This document shows positions 1 to 12,559 of a stretch of DNA of 64,000 bases, piece by piece. Below the pieces are notes generated by a model, which saw only the letters and a list, made by a program, of their open reading frames with translations, was not told the DNA's origin and did no database searches. The stretch is taken from the NCBI GenBank assembly GCA_031772625.1, contig CM062813.1:697014420-697078419 (forward strand). Direction: 5' to 3'. The translations under genes and the position numbers were made by a program. The DNA comes from Pinus tabuliformis. Its lineage: Eukaryota > Streptophyta > Pinopsida > Pinales > Pinaceae. Every line of letters starts with the position of its first letter. Position 1 is the stretch's first letter.

Positions 1-490
1 TAACAACAATTTGAACTTAATACATTGACTGTCATTTGCTTGTAGCTGAAGCATTTTTATAGTTTTTAAATTACAACTACATTGAGATCCTTATGGCTAA
101 GAATCAGAACTGAAAGGACACCTCATTTCCATGAATTTACTGAAGCACAATCCATTCCAACCTTTGTTTTCTTGACTGGGCATTAATTGACACACGGTTT
201 ACTCACACAATATGGAAAAGAGGGCTCCAAAGAACCTGGAGAATATCCCAAATTATAACGAATTAGAGGAAAATGGTTGAAAGGAATCTAATTCGGCTTG
301 TTCTAAAAAAAAAAAAACCCATGTTTTCATTTTTCAAAATTCGTTTTCATTTTATCATAAAATGCATTTGAATTTGATTGGTAAAAAATGTTGCATTTTT
401 CCTTTGATTCCGTGCTGGAGGTTCACCCGTGTGAGCTGGGTAGAATTTGACCAACACAAATTCATATTATAGGTTCTAGAAACCAAGTTA
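1..490. repeat. Left copy of an LTR-like direct repeat, cut by the window edge
   Basis: This stretch is repeated in direct orientation at about 3427-3914. Both copies share the segment with TTGCTTGTAGCTGAAG, the segment with GCTCCAAAGAACCTGG, and the same end, TTCTAGAAACCAAGT. The right copy is preceded by a purine tract and a TG start at 3308, so the pair looks like the two LTRs of an element of about 3.9 kb. By that reading this copy lacks its first 120 bases or so, which lie left of the window. No protein is encoded. Divergence is visible throughout, so the element is old. Confidence 0.6.
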
Positions 491-529
491 CTCAACCTTG
501 AATAATGAAAATTTGAATATAGGATAGCC

Positions 530-955
530 ATACCATCGAGCCATGCTAACCGTGTCAATGGGCCATGTTAACCCTATCATTGAGACATGCAGGCCATACC
601 ATCGAGCCATGCTAACCGTGTCACTGGTCCATGCTAACTGTGTCACTGGGCCATGCGAGCGATATGACTGGGCCATGCTAATTGTGTCATTGGGCCATGC
701 AAGCCATCCCAACCAGGCCATGTGAGCCATCCCATACTTGTCATGCGAGTCATGCCATCTGGGCCATGCCAACCACGCCATGCAGTCTATCCAACCAGGC
801 CATGCGGTCCATCCAACCGGGCCATGCGGGACATGCCAAGAAGGCTATCGAGCCATGCGGTACATCCAACTAGGCCATGCGAGACATGCCAACAAGGCCA
901 TCCAACCATCCCAACTAGGCCATGTGGGTTGTTCCAACCAGGCCATGCATATATC
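530..955. repeat. CCATGC minisatellite
   Basis: About eighteen degenerate copies of a 20-24 bp unit carry CCATGC or CCATGT near one end, with a spacer such as TAACCGTGTCACTGGG in the left part and ATCCAACCAGG in the right part. Open frames on both strands here are only translations of the repeat (runs with GHA, RPC or WLG) and are not genes. The array lies just inside the left LTR-like repeat. Confidence 0.8.
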
Positions 956-990
956 ATATTGTTATGAGACCATGCACATATTGTACAGAA

Positions 991-2552
991 GTGAGACCAT
1001 ACATAACAATACATTGTAGCGATACTATAGATAACATTGTACTGTAGCGCATAGGGTGCTATTATGTAGTACAAATATATGATTTATGAGACACAAAAGA
1101 GTTGTATAGATTGATGCCCATACCATGAAGAAATCGAGACCCGTGAGTTCATAATGCAGAGGATTTGTATGTCGATGCCATAGAGAACCCCTACATTTGA
1201 TTGTGTATCATGACCAAACACAAAGATGTCATAGAACTGTGTATCAATATGCCATACAAATCACGAAGATTCAATAGTGATATCATACATAATGCATAGA
1301 TACAAGATCAGAATCTTAAAGCAATATAGTGATGCGAGAGTCCAAAGCGAGAGCTTCGTAACCATATTAGAGACTTTAACCATGCTAGGATCCATATGAA
1401 ATTGCAATGAGACTAGAGTGAGATGAGAGTCCTTTAGCTATTGATATGCGTAATCTTCCCACCATAAATATCACCTCAGAGAGATATAGCTGCACCATAT
1501 AGATCACAACTCGAATCATAGAGAAACAATCAAAATCTTAGACCCACCTCAAATCTCAAATGAAAAATCCCATCTAAATTTCACTTTAGAGATCAAACCA
1601 ATGGGATTTATATAGTTGTTGATATTGACAAAGGGTCACGACCATTAGAGGAAGCTGACATAAACCTATTTGAAGCCGACCTATACAATTTTCAAATTAT
1701 TATTATTATTTTTTCAATCAATTGAAGCCAACTTGGTGACCATAGAGAATTCTTCTTGAAATAATATTTCGAAGACCATACATAACAATGCATTGTAGCA
1801 AGACCATAAATAACACTATACTATAGTGGAGAGGGTGCTAATATGTAATACAAATATGCCATTTATGAGACACAAAAGATCCGTATACACTAATGCCCAC
1901 ACCATGAAGCAATCAAGACTTGTGAGTTCATAATGCAGAGGATCTATATGTCGATGCCACAGAGGAGCCCTACATCTGGTTGTGTATCATGGCCAAACAC
2001 AAAGATGTCATATAACTTTGTATCAAGATGCCATGCAAATCATAGAGATCCAATGGTGAGATCATACATAATGCGGAAATACAATCTCAGAATCTTTAAG
2101 CAATATAGTAATGTGAGAGTCTAGAGCGAGAGCTCCGTAACCATACTAGAGACTTTAACCATGCTAGAATCCACATGCAATTGCAGTGAGACTAGAGTGA
2201 GATGAGAGTCCTGTAGCTATAGATATGTGTAATCCTCCCACCATAGATCTCACCTAAGAGAGATATAGCCACACCATATGGATCACAACTCGAATCATTG
2301 AGAAACCATCAAAGCCTTAGACCCAATGAAAAATCTCAGATCAAAAATCTGAATTGCACTTTAGAGACCAACCCAATGGGGTTTCTATAATTGTTGATAT
2401 TGCTTAAGGTCACGACCCTTGGAGGAAGATGACATGAAACTATTTAAAGTCGACCTATACAGGTTTCAAATTATTATTATTATTATTATTATTCAATCAA
2501 TATAAGCCAACTTGGTGACCAAAGAGAATTTCTTCTTGAAATAATATTTCAA
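991..2552. repeat. Tandem duplication with a unit of about 780 bp
   Basis: Unit 1 (991-1770) and unit 2 (1771-2552) align over their whole length. Both begin with GACCATACATAACAAT, share GTGAGTTCATAATGCAGAGG and GAGACTAGAGTGAGATGAGAG, and end near TCTTCTTGAAATAATATTTC. The copies differ by many substitutions and small indels. I see no open frame conserved between them. The unit has a TTA-rich microsatellite near its end. Confidence 0.8.
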
Positions 2553-3293
2553 AGAAAAATGTAGGTAGGGAATTTCTCCTAGCTGCCAAAATTAACAAAA
2601 TTGTGCCATTTTAAAATATTTTTTCAATCTTGGATCTCTTTATCACCTATCTCTCTAAAATATGGAGACTTATGTAATCTCTAATTGATAGATCCTCTAT
2701 CTTATTCATGACAAGAAGTTCCAATACTTCTTGTTCAACACTTTCAAATATTGCTAAGCTAGAAAAGATAGTCGAGAATGTAGCCATGTGCTTATAGCCT
2801 TGATAATTTACAACCAAGTTGAGACCTTGATCTTTATATAGAAATCATTTTTCTATTCTATAAGATTTTCATTTTTCAAATAGATATTCTAGGAAATAAA
2901 TCATAATGAAAAGAATAAAGAAATTGAAATTGCATTCAAATAAATAAATGAATAGAACAATGATAACTCAAAGCATTAATAATTAAAAGCCAATCTGAGA
3001 CAAAAAAAAAAATATACATACAAACTCCTATGAGTGTCAAGATGAGGAATACTTTTGATTCCGAGATGTCAAAGAATCGTATAATGGCAACCAAGTGCCA
3101 AAAGAATGCAATAACAAAAGTCTTCATTGGATCATTTCAAGTAATCACTAAATTTCATTAAAAATGCAAGAAATCAAACTAATTAGCACTAAAATAACTT
3201 AGAACTTCTGAATAGAATGGACATAAAATTAAATCAAAACAATCAACCTTGAAGGAAAAAATCAGAGAATGCCAAGCTATCTCTCACAATTCT
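2553..3293. other. Non-coding interior, nothing recognised
   Basis: A/T-rich sequence between the 780-bp duplication and the presumed polypurine tract. A 63-codon minus-strand frame at 2936-3127 has no recognisable motif and is probably chance. Confidence 0.5.
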
Positions 3294-3914
3294 ACAGGGG
3301 GGCCTCTTGTTGAGTGTGAGGAAGTTGGAATTTTTAGATCACTAGATTAAATCATCGACACTTCAAAATTGCGCCATGAAACAAAGTGTTTGTATTATCT
3401 GAAGCAAAGCCTTCCTCCAAGAATGATAGCAACAATCTAATCTTAATACACTGACTACCATTTGCTTGTAGCTGAAGTATTTTTTTAGTTTTTAAATTAC
3501 AAATACATTGAGATCCTTGTGGATAAGAATGAGAACTGAAAGGAAACCTCGTTTCCACGAATTTTCTGAAGCACAGTCCATTTCAACCTCTGTTTGCTTG
3601 ACTAGTCGTTAATTGACACATTAGCACATTGTTTGCTCACGCAATTTGGAAAATATGGCTCCAAAGAACCTGGAAAATCTCCCAAATGGTAACGAATTTT
3701 AGGAAACCTCTTATAAGGAACCTACTTGGGCTCATGCTGAAAAAAACCTATGTTTTCATTTTTCAAAAATTATTTTCATTTGCTTATAAAATGTGTTTAA
3801 AGTTGAATAGTCAAAACTACTGTGTTTTTCCTTTGATTTATTGCTGGAGGTTCACACGTGCGAGCTTAGTAGACTTTTACCAACACAAATCCATATTATA
3901 GCTTCTAGAAACCA
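3294..3914 (+). repeat. Presumed 3' LTR with polypurine tract
   Basis: ACAGGGGGGCCTCT (3294-3307) resembles a polypurine tract. It is followed at 3308 by TGTTGAGTGTGAGG, a typical LTR start. From 3427 the sequence matches 1-490 and stops matching at the same place, after GAAACCAAGT. The LTR would be about 607 bp. No clean CA end or target duplication can be verified because the left flank lies outside the window. Confidence 0.55.
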
Positions 3915-6380
3915 AGTCCACGTGTTGTATTTACTTCTAGAGTGGTGCTACTACCTTAACCATGGAGATAGTTACGAAAATTGACTTGAGCTACAAAATC
4001 TTGAACTGACCAAACTATCATTAGTAAAACCAAACATAATCCTAATTAATTCATTAAAAGAAAAGAAAATGTATGAAAATTAACCACTTTGAGAGTTGGA
4101 AATATTTATGATGTGTTTACAAGTTCTTGGGGAAAATGGGGTAAGCAACGGATGAAAAAATGGCACAAATGGTTAAAAGGATGACTGTGAATAATGGTGA
4201 AATTATGACAAATCAGTGGCCCAACACACATATAAAATCATCCTTGTGCTTCCAAAAATATGGCTAAGTATCGTCATGTCCAAAATATTATGCATCGAAT
4301 GTCTAAAAATGACAATAAATAAAAGTCACCATGTCTTTGGATATAAATCTCAGGATGACATCTCCCCTTTTCCCTCCACACTATCTTTAGTTGTATGAGG
4401 TTTAGAACTAGTGAAAAAGTTAGTGGAGACTGAATTGGGTTTGGCCATGGGCTCCTTTTCTTTGTCTTTTGGGATTGTAGGGATGGATTTTTTTTTAAGA
4501 GAGCTGGAAAATAAGATAGTTTACACGATCAAATTATTTAGAACGGGGTGGATGAGACATGAATAGGAATAGAAAGCCAAAATACAACACCATAAGTAAG
4601 TTGGACACGCTCAGGATTCCATTTGTCATATGTAGGTTACTTAGGAGAGGCATATATATCAACAATACTAGGATGATTGGATGAGGTTGTAATTCATTGT
4701 TTGGATGAGTTGGAGGGGGGGGGGGGGGGTGGGGGGTTGTTGGCGCGAGCTACTTGATTTCCAAGGTTAATTTGACTACTTTAAATGATCTGGTCAAATT
4801 CTTCTAAATTTTCATCAAAATGGATTTAGGATCGAATTCTTTGGTTACGACTTTCTTCCCAATTTATATTAGGCCTTCTATCCCATCCTCCTTTGTTGCC
4901 TCTATTATTCCTGCTGAAAAGTTCATTTGGAAAAAAATACAAATCAAAACCTCAATCACAATAAGTAACATAGACAAAACAATAAACTAATTGCAAATTA
5001 TGTTAGATGTTTTAAATACGACCTAGATGAATGAGTAATTATTTAAGCACAAATAGGGATGTTATATAGGAAAGCATGACAAAGAAGTATCATCACTTGA
5101 AACCATTCACCCTTCCTTGTCTCTCCACTTAACTATATCACATAATTCATTTTATCACTATCTCATGCAATTTCTAACAGTACCAAGAGTATTTATGTAT
5201 TTCATTTGATTTCCAAACCTTCATTATGAAAAGTGAAATCATAAAAGGGATGGATATGGAAAGATGTAATTAAATGAAAAATGATAGGGTGATAATGAAA
5301 GAAAAGTACGAGTATTAACACCAATGAATTTTTCAAATTTGACAAATGAAAGAGGTGGGAATAAGAATGTGTAATAAAGAACCATATACAACATACTTCT
5401 AAACCTTTTACAACCTGTCATTCAAACATGAAACTACGGGATACAATTATGTTGCCACTTTAACATTGGTTGATGTTCAACACATAGGTATATATAAATG
5501 TTTGTTTGGTCCTTATATAGTCAGGGTTCTTTTATTTCAATCAAGTGTATTTAATTCCTTTTTTAGGCCCTTCCTTTTAAATAAATAGTCCACATATGTT
5601 TCATACAACTAATTTGAATAAGACTTTGGATTCTCAAAATTGACCAAATTAACTCGTAACCTTTTACTATCTCAATACGAATTTTGAATGTAGTAATGCT
5701 ATGCAACAATGCCCTTTAATTAACCTTTAATTGTGATTTTTTAAAACAAGATAGGGTTTCTCTTTACAACCCAAAACTTTCATTAATTTCCAATGCCAGA
5801 AACTCTAATTATATCAACATTTAAGACTAAATAACAAAGCCATCTTCTGACGTCGAAACATTCCAACATTATTCATTTTTAATCTAGAGTTGAAAACCAA
5901 ATCACACCAATATCCAAAGAGTGAGCTACAAGATAAACTTTAAGGGTTCAAGAAAAGACTTTTGTCATACTATTCTTCAATGTTCGAGCCTGATAAACTT
6001 CATATTGAAGTCTTATGGATTATTATATTTTAAAAACAAATTTGTATTCGCACAATTATTTTCCCACACTAACTCATTCTATGAACCAATTAAATTCAAG
6101 AATGGGGCTTTTCTCTTGAGTAAAACAAAGTTGAATTTGAGCACCACAATATTTTCTACAGATTGCCAACAAACAAAGCTTGTAAAGCACAATCAAAATC
6201 ATATTTTTTTATTATTAATCCCATATTGCTTGTTCCAATACCATCAAAACGTTATATTAATGTAATGTCCATCGTTAAACCAACGAATAACCTATGAATC
6301 ATTAACTACAAATGCATTTGTTGTATACCGTGGCATTGTCATGTTATATGTTAAAGTTTTTCTCTTATTACTTAACCATA
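3915..6380. other. Non-coding, no gene recognised
   Basis: A/T-rich DNA with short random frames. The only striking item is a G-run at 4715-4736 (fifteen G, one T, six G). A 114-codon plus-strand frame at 5921-6265 shows no domain or motif and has asparagine- and phenylalanine-rich composition like translated A/T-rich DNA. Confidence 0.5.
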
Positions 6381-6712
6381 CTTGTATACATGGTGCCAAT
6401 GTATAAATGCCCATCTCTTTTAAAACAATATTTTGTCCTTTTGTTTTCATAACTTAACATAACCATACCTTAATAAACCTTTTATATCATCTCCATATAC
6501 CATGCTATTAATCTATTTTTGATGCCATAGTTACATGTTCAAACCCCTTGTATACATGGTGCCAATGTATAAATGCCCATCTCTTTTAAAACAAAATTTT
6601 GTCCTTTTGTTTTCATAACTTAACATAACCATACCTTAATAAACTTTTTATATCATCTCCATATACCATGCTATTAATCTATTTTTGATGCCATAGTTAC
6701 ATGTTCAAACCA
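6381..6712. repeat. Tandem duplication, two 166-bp units
   Basis: Both units start with CTTGTATACATGGTGCCAAT and end with ATAGTTACATGTTCAAACC. The two copies are almost identical by eye, so the duplication is recent compared with the surrounding repeats. Confidence 0.85.
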
Positions 6713-7059
6713 AGATGATAAGGCAGTGCCAACATAACCCAATATAAAATTAATAGGTGAGTATAATGCTCCTTTCTCTCTATCAATTTCCATTCCAACA
6801 TAGTTACCAATGAAATGGGAACTATTACTTCAACATGGGTACTCGAGCCCAAAAACCCCAAAAAAACATGAAAAAATAACTCAAAAATGAAAATTGTTTA
6901 TGTCAAAACGATGTTTTTTTTAGGGTAAATTTTCAACATTTTTTAAAATAGAAGTAAAAACCATTTTTTTTAAATGGATGAAAAAAACACCATTAAAAAA
7001 GAATTGTTTATTTTGGAATAACAAAAAAAATCGGGTTACAATTTTGACATTTTTTAGCA

Positions 7060-7390
7060 ATGGAGTTAAAGAGAAAATATCTAGACTTTGAAAAACTGTA
7101 AGATTCCAACAATTATCGGACATGATGTTAAAGATAAAATATCATGTCTCGAATTGTGATAATTCCAACTGTTTCCATCCATATTATTAAAGATAAAATA
7201 TCTTGACTCTAAAAAACCTTGAAATTGTAATTGTTTTCGACCATACCATTAAAGATAAAATATCATGACTTAGAAAAACATTAAAATCTTGACAATTTTT
7301 CAACCATGCAATTAAAACCAAATATTATGACTACAAAAAAATCTCAAGTTTTCAAAATATTTTAAGCTCATTATGGAAAAATTTTATGAC
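7060..7390. repeat. Degenerate tandem repeat, unit about 62 bp
   Basis: At least five units each contain ATTAAAGATAAAATATC or a variant, followed by a GACT-AAAAA stretch and a CAATT-TTC-ACCAT stretch (near 7065, 7129, 7187, 7248 and 7311). The flanking 6713-7060 is A/T-rich and holds nothing I recognise. Confidence 0.7.
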
Positions 7391-7499
7391 TAAAAAACTT
7401 AAAAAATGAACCGCTGAATGAAAGAGTTATTATACCAAGAGTAATTTTTTTAATTTTAAATGTATAACGAATTTAAAATCTTAGCCTAAGACAACTTGA

Positions 7500-7701
7500 G
7501 ACATTGCAATTTTTTTTTAATCAACTATCAAATTGACACGCAGTGTAGGTGAGCTCAACCCATTGTAATGAAAATTTAAAGACCAACCATGAAATTAACA
7601 CATTGTGGGGCAGACTCGATTTATTATAATGAAAAATTTAAAATCAACTATCAAATTGCACATAATGGGATCGTATTGCTAGACAGCATCGGCACGGACC
7701 C

Positions 7702-7726
<25 letters not shown>
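7500..7726. repeat. Short tandem repeat and (TA)n tract
   Basis: Two to three degenerate units of about 75 bp built on ATCAACTATCAAATTG and AATGAAAATTTAAA lie at 7515-7680. They are followed by a (TA)n run at 7702-7725. Confidence 0.55.
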
Positions 7727-7732
<6 letters not shown>

Positions 7733-7800
7733 CATAAGAAAACAAAAATTCAAATATTGAAAAAAAAAAAAAACATGACAAAAAAATTAAATATAAAAAA

Positions 7801-8469
7801 GTGGGTCTTTCCCCTATCGAGAGCCTAGCTATGACTAGGCTTCTGTTGTACAAGCACAAACTTAATAACATAAGAGACCATATACTTCCTAAGCTATATT
7901 TAAATTCCAGCCAAAACCACCTAAGGCTGAAACGAGGTTGGTATAAAGACACCAAAGCCTGGTTAAACCATTAGGAGATCGACGAGAATGTTGCATTGCG
8001 AAACATTAATAACATTAAAAATATTGTTACTTCTAAGTTCAAAGAAAAAATGTGGTGTGAGAAAGATTTAACAACTAAAAGAAAATTAAGATATTATAAA
8101 GAGGTCATCAACCCCACCCTAGAAGATCAAAAGTATCTCTCTGTTTTAACTAGCTCAAAGAAGAAAATTAACATAGCCAAGATTAGAACGAACTGTCATG
8201 AGCTCCATAGTGAAACGGGTCGTTGGGCAGTTCCTAAAACACCATGGATGGAAATGTTCTGCCATCTCTGTGAGAATACGAACATCGAGGATGAAAATCA
8301 CTTCCTTTTAGAATGCCCCGCGTACAACCACATTAGATCTCAGTTTCAAAATCTTTGTTGCAATACTGACCTTCCTAGCCTTTTATGTTGTCAAAATTAC
8401 AGTGAGCTCGAGAGGCTTCTCTGCAAGCTTTTTGAGCATAGGAATAAAATCTTAAATCAAACTAAATAA
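7801..8469 (+). pseudogene. 3' end of a non-L1 LINE ORF2 (C-terminal zinc knuckle)
   Basis: The frame is open from at least 7801, is broken by one TAG at 7972-7974, and then runs as a 157-codon stretch from 7996 to 8469. The C-terminal part has a CCHC motif: counting from the methionine at 7996, Cys89, Cys92, His102 and Cys107. It lies in the context CHLCENTNIEDENHFLLEC. Upstream there is a region starting TNCHELHSETGRW. This arrangement is typical of the C-terminus of LINE polyproteins outside the plant L1 lineage. No reverse transcriptase core lies upstream, so this is a 5'-truncated copy. The downstream CATCATCATC followed by a short A-run (about 8507-8522) could be the LINE tail. The exact clade is not settled. 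Confidence 0.6.
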
Positions 8470-8519
8470 TTCGTTTCTTTAAGTTTGGTCTCACTGGACG
8501 TTAACCATCATCATCAAAA

Positions 8520-8748
8520 AAACTATCAAATGTAAAAAATTAAACCATACCATGTAATAAAAAAGAAAAAAAGAAAAATAAAAAGAGAGTAAAATAAAAT
8601 AAAAACCAAATAAAAAATACAAATTAAAAAATTAGAAAAAGAAAATACAACATCAAAAAAAAAAAAAATTCCCCTGCTCACCCCGAGGCCCAACTGGCTA
8701 GGAGACGATTCATGACAAAAAATAAATTAAATATCATAAAATTTAAAA

Positions 8749-8788
<40 letters not shown>

Positions 8789-10012
8789 TAACTTGAAAAA
8801 ATAATTTTTTAATAAAAATAATTAAATAGAACAAATAATAAATTATATATGTGTGTGTGCTAAAAAAGGAAAAAAAAAAATCATTTAAAAAAAAGTTAAA
8901 TAATTAACCAAAAAAAATATATATATATATATATATAAAAATAAAAAATAAAAAAATTCAAATCAATTAGAAAACAAAAAACATTAATTAAAAAAAAATA
9001 TTAAAATTAAAAAATTAAAAACAATATTAAAAAAGTTGTTTAAAAAAAAAATTTAAAAATTGACCCCTAACGCCTCGCTCCACCCAACCCCACCCCCTCG
9101 CTCCACCCAACCCCAACCCCACCCCGCTCCCCCTCCTCTCCGCCACCCAAGCCCCCCTCCTCCCGTCTCCTCTCCCCCTCCTCCCCTCTCCACCCTACCT
9201 TCTCCCTCCCCCCAGCCCTTCCCTCCCCCTGCCTCCCCCCTCCCACACCCCTGAGCGCAACCCCCTCGCCTACCCGGGCGGGTGAGGAGGGCTGTGGGGT
9301 GAGGGAGAGGGGGGTGGAGGTGGGGGTGGCAGAGGGGGGAGGGAGGGTAGGGGGAGGGTTGGGGGGAGAGAGCGGGTAGCATAGGGAGGGGACGAGGGGG
9401 AGAGGAGAAGGGAGGACGGAAGCTGAGGTGGGGGAGGGTTGCGGTAGCGGGGTGGGGTTGGCGTTGGGCGGAGCGAGGGGGAAGGGATCAATTTAAAAAA
9501 AAAAAAAATTAATATTTTTTTAATATTTTTTAATAATTTTTTTAATTGTTTTTTTAATATATATATATATATATATGTTTTTTTTAAATGTTTATAATTT
9601 AATTTTTTAATTTTTGTTATTTTCTTTTAATTTAATTTTATGTTATTTCTTTATTTTTATAATTTTAATTTCAAAAAATAATTCTTAAATTTTTATTTTT
9701 TTAATTATTTAATTTACTTATTTAAAAAATATATTTTAATTGATTTTTCTTAATTTTTTTTATTTTAATTATTTTAAGTTTTTTTTTCTAATGAGGTTTT
9801 TATTTTTTATTTGTTTTTTAACTTTAAAAAAATGTTTTTAGATTTTTTTTTGAGTTTAATTTGTTTTTCTTGGAAAAAAAATCATTTTTTATTTTTTATT
9901 ATTATTTTTTTCCCCGTTAATTTTTTATTCAAATTTTTTATTTTTACCAGTTAATTTTGGTTTTTTTTTTTACATTTTTATAGGTTTTTGGTTTTTTGTT
10001 TTGTTTTTTTTG

Positions 10013-10066
<54 letters not shown>

Positions 10067-10125
10067 TGGATTTTTTGTCTTTTTTATTTTTTTATTTTAT
10101 GTTCTATTACTAACATGAAATTCAC
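8520..10125. repeat. Large imperfect inverted repeat: A-rich arm, GC-rich hairpin, T-rich arm
   Basis: The left part (8520-9060) is A-rich and the right part (9490-10125) is T-rich. Between them, 9063-9270 is almost pure C/T with CGCTCC and CCAACCCC blocks, and 9275-9487 is almost pure G/A with the matching complement (GGGGTTGGCGTTGGGCGG). The whole can fold as one long hairpin with (TA)n runs in both arms (8918-8938 and 9558-9577) and another at 10015-10065. An (AAT)n run lies at 8749-8788. Proline- or glycine-rich frames across 9053-9491 on both strands are low-complexity translation and not genes. Confidence 0.6.
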
Positions 10126-10500
10126 CAACATTTAAAAAAATTATCTACACTTAATTCATTAGAAAATTTAAAGTGTAAAAACTAATCCCTCTAAACAAAA
10201 AGTATTGATGTTCATCAACGCTTTTCAAAATCAAGATGAAAATCACTAATAAAAAAAATGTTCACACTTGATACATAAAAAAAAATTAAAGTGTCAAAAA
10301 TAAGCCCTCTAAAAAAAATGTGTTGATATTGCATCAACACTTTTCAAAATTAGCATGAAAATCACTAACATTTAAAAAAATGTGCATCACTAACATTGAA
10401 AAAAATGTTCATACTTGATACATAAGAAAATTTAAAGTGCCAAAAATATGCTTAAAAAAAAGGTGTATTCTGGCATCACCACTTTTCAAAATCGGTGATT
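10126..10500. repeat. Tandem repeat, about three units of 115-125 bp
   Basis: Units share ATGAAAATCACTAA, TTCACACTTGATACATAA, AAAGTGTCAAAAAT and CATCAACACTTTTCAAAAT. They become more divergent to the right. The block borders the T-rich arm of the hairpin region and might belong to the same element. Confidence 0.65.
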
Positions 10501-11612
10501 TTTTTCCACCTCAAAAAAAGGGTATCAGTTCACTTTCTCGTTTGATCGGTAACTACGTTTCCCACCAATATACTCAAAATAATGAAATTTCAACTCGGTC
10601 GATAGCATATAAGTATGTTGTGAAGAATAATCCTAGTGATGATTCGAGATTAAACTGGTTTTCTTTCTAGAGGACCCCACTTACTTACGTTAATTAGCAC
10701 TATTTTGCATAGTGAAAGGAGAGGATTTGTAATACTTTTCAAATTTTAGAGAATCATGCGGATGTAAGTGTCAACACATCCATGCCTTGAAACTAATTGA
10801 AAGGGAGATACCACTCCACTATCTAGAGCCTTCAAGGAGGGTTTTTATTGTTGACCATTCTTACAATGTGAAATTACAATGGTATAGATGCTCTCCTAGT
10901 ATTCCCTACATAACATAACAATGCTCAACCCTTAACATGATCTTCTCTAGAAAGTGTCCTAGGTTAAAACTTTATTTGATAAAACCATCCAAAAGAAGAG
11001 CTTTATGTTTAGTTGTCCCTTCAGTTTCCAAATGTTTATCAAACCTCTCTGGGATTGCTTGTACATCAACAACAAATAATGATGAATATCCTAACTTCAC
11101 AATGTAAGAAGCATCCATTATTCTCTTTTTGAACATACCATATCATCCCCATGTAAATAGAGTTTTATTTCTCTAATGAAGAGTTGATGATTATATGCCT
11201 CTTGCTCATGTTTTAACTACCCTCTAAGGCCAAAACCTTCAATAGTCTTCCATCCTTCCTTTTAAAAAGTTATTCTCTAAAGAGAAATAATATATTTCCT
11301 AAAGAATTTTTTTTTACAATCAAGTAAAAGCATTAATTCCTTGGAGAATTTATAGCTTCTATTGCACCCAATCCATGATTCCATGCCCAATATTAATCCG
11401 CTTCCATCTCCTATCTTCCATGCTAGCTAGGAAATTTAAACAAGAAATATAATACTAGTTCTTTCTAGATGTTTAAGAGTTTTGATTATTTTTAGGAGAG
11501 CTTCTAATCATTCCTTAATAGACAATGGACCCATATATTTTTGCTAGGTTACTTATTCCCATGGGCCTTTTCCTAATGTAAGCCTCTAAAATGTTTTTGC
11601 CATTAATGCTTA
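10501..11612. other. Unassigned flank of the old gypsy element
   Basis: No intact frame. This is the left flank of the minus-strand gypsy element. The right flank (40245-41050) is a LINE remnant on the minus strand, so this stretch may be its severed downstream half. I could not find a diagnostic motif here to prove it. Confidence 0.3.
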
Positions 11613-12219
11613 TCTAAGTTATACAAGGAATGAAATGAAATGCAGGATATGAAATGTAATGCACACACAAAGAAATATAGTATAAATCATATTAATATAG
11701 TGAAAACCCAACTTCATTTGATGAATAAAATAATAGAATATTGTAGAATACAAATTGGCTAGAATGGTGGTAGTTATCTCTAAAGAAAAAGAGATGGTAG
11801 CTACACACATTTGGAAAAAGCTATTATAGGAGGCCAAAGGAATGACCTTTTAACATAAAGAAAGAATCATAGAGGTTCAAAACCCTAATCCTAGAAGATG
11901 AAGCACCAAAATATTTTTGGACCCCAAGGTGGTTAATTGGTACATCAACTTCCCACGGGCACAAACTTTTGCATAATTGTATGTTTGGGGCACAAAGTAG
12001 CCCATTGGAAATAATTATATGACTATTTCAACTTTTAGTTGGCACCAATGCATGCGACGGAAACCCTTGCCTCCCTGAATGGCCAAAAAAACATTGTTTA
12101 GGGCCTCGAAATGGCCCCAGAAGTTTGGGACCTGAAAGTCCATAGAAAAACTACCAAGAAGATATAGAACCATAAAGTTAGTGGAATAGGAGGGTGGAAA
12201 GAAATATCTACTTGGATCA
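11613..12219 (-). repeat. 3' LTR of the old gypsy element
   Basis: It aligns with 39659-40244 along its full length. Shared landmarks include CCTTTTAACATAAAGAAA, CCCATTGGAAA and GGGCCTC-AAA. On the minus strand it starts TGATCCAAGT. Immediately to the right lies GTCCTCCCCCC, the complement of a polypurine tract, as expected upstream of a 3' LTR. The left boundary is approximate. Confidence 0.75.
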
Positions 12220-12559
12220 GTCCTCCCCCCTTAGGAAGTAAGGTGTCTATTATGTCAATTTACCTCATTAAATTGGGAAACTTTTGCTTAATTTGTATCT
12301 TGGTGAGCCACTTGCCTTGGTGAAGAAGTTGCCCCACTTTGACAACTTGTTGGAGTTGTATGTTCTAATGGTTGGTATCCTTCATATTATTGTCCATGAT
12401 TGATCTACTACAACTTGTTCATTATATTTATAATTGATCTTCATGTGGGCCAATTTCTCATATGCCTTCAAGGTGTCAAACAAAGGTGGAAAATATGGTC
12501 AAAGTAGCTCCACATTAAATATTGGGTGCAAGCCAAGGAAAATGGGAATACTCAATCCA

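Noticed and set aside
543..1074. Several overlapping 60-95 codon frames on both strands
   Set aside because: They follow the CCATGC minisatellite period in all frames and so reflect the repeat.
6381..7390. CRISPR-like array
   Set aside because: Units are plain tandem repeats without uniform spacers, and the window is plant nuclear DNA.
9053..9491. Proline- and glycine-rich open frames on both strands
   Set aside because: They are translations of nearly pure C/T or G/A sequence in a hairpin and lack any domain.
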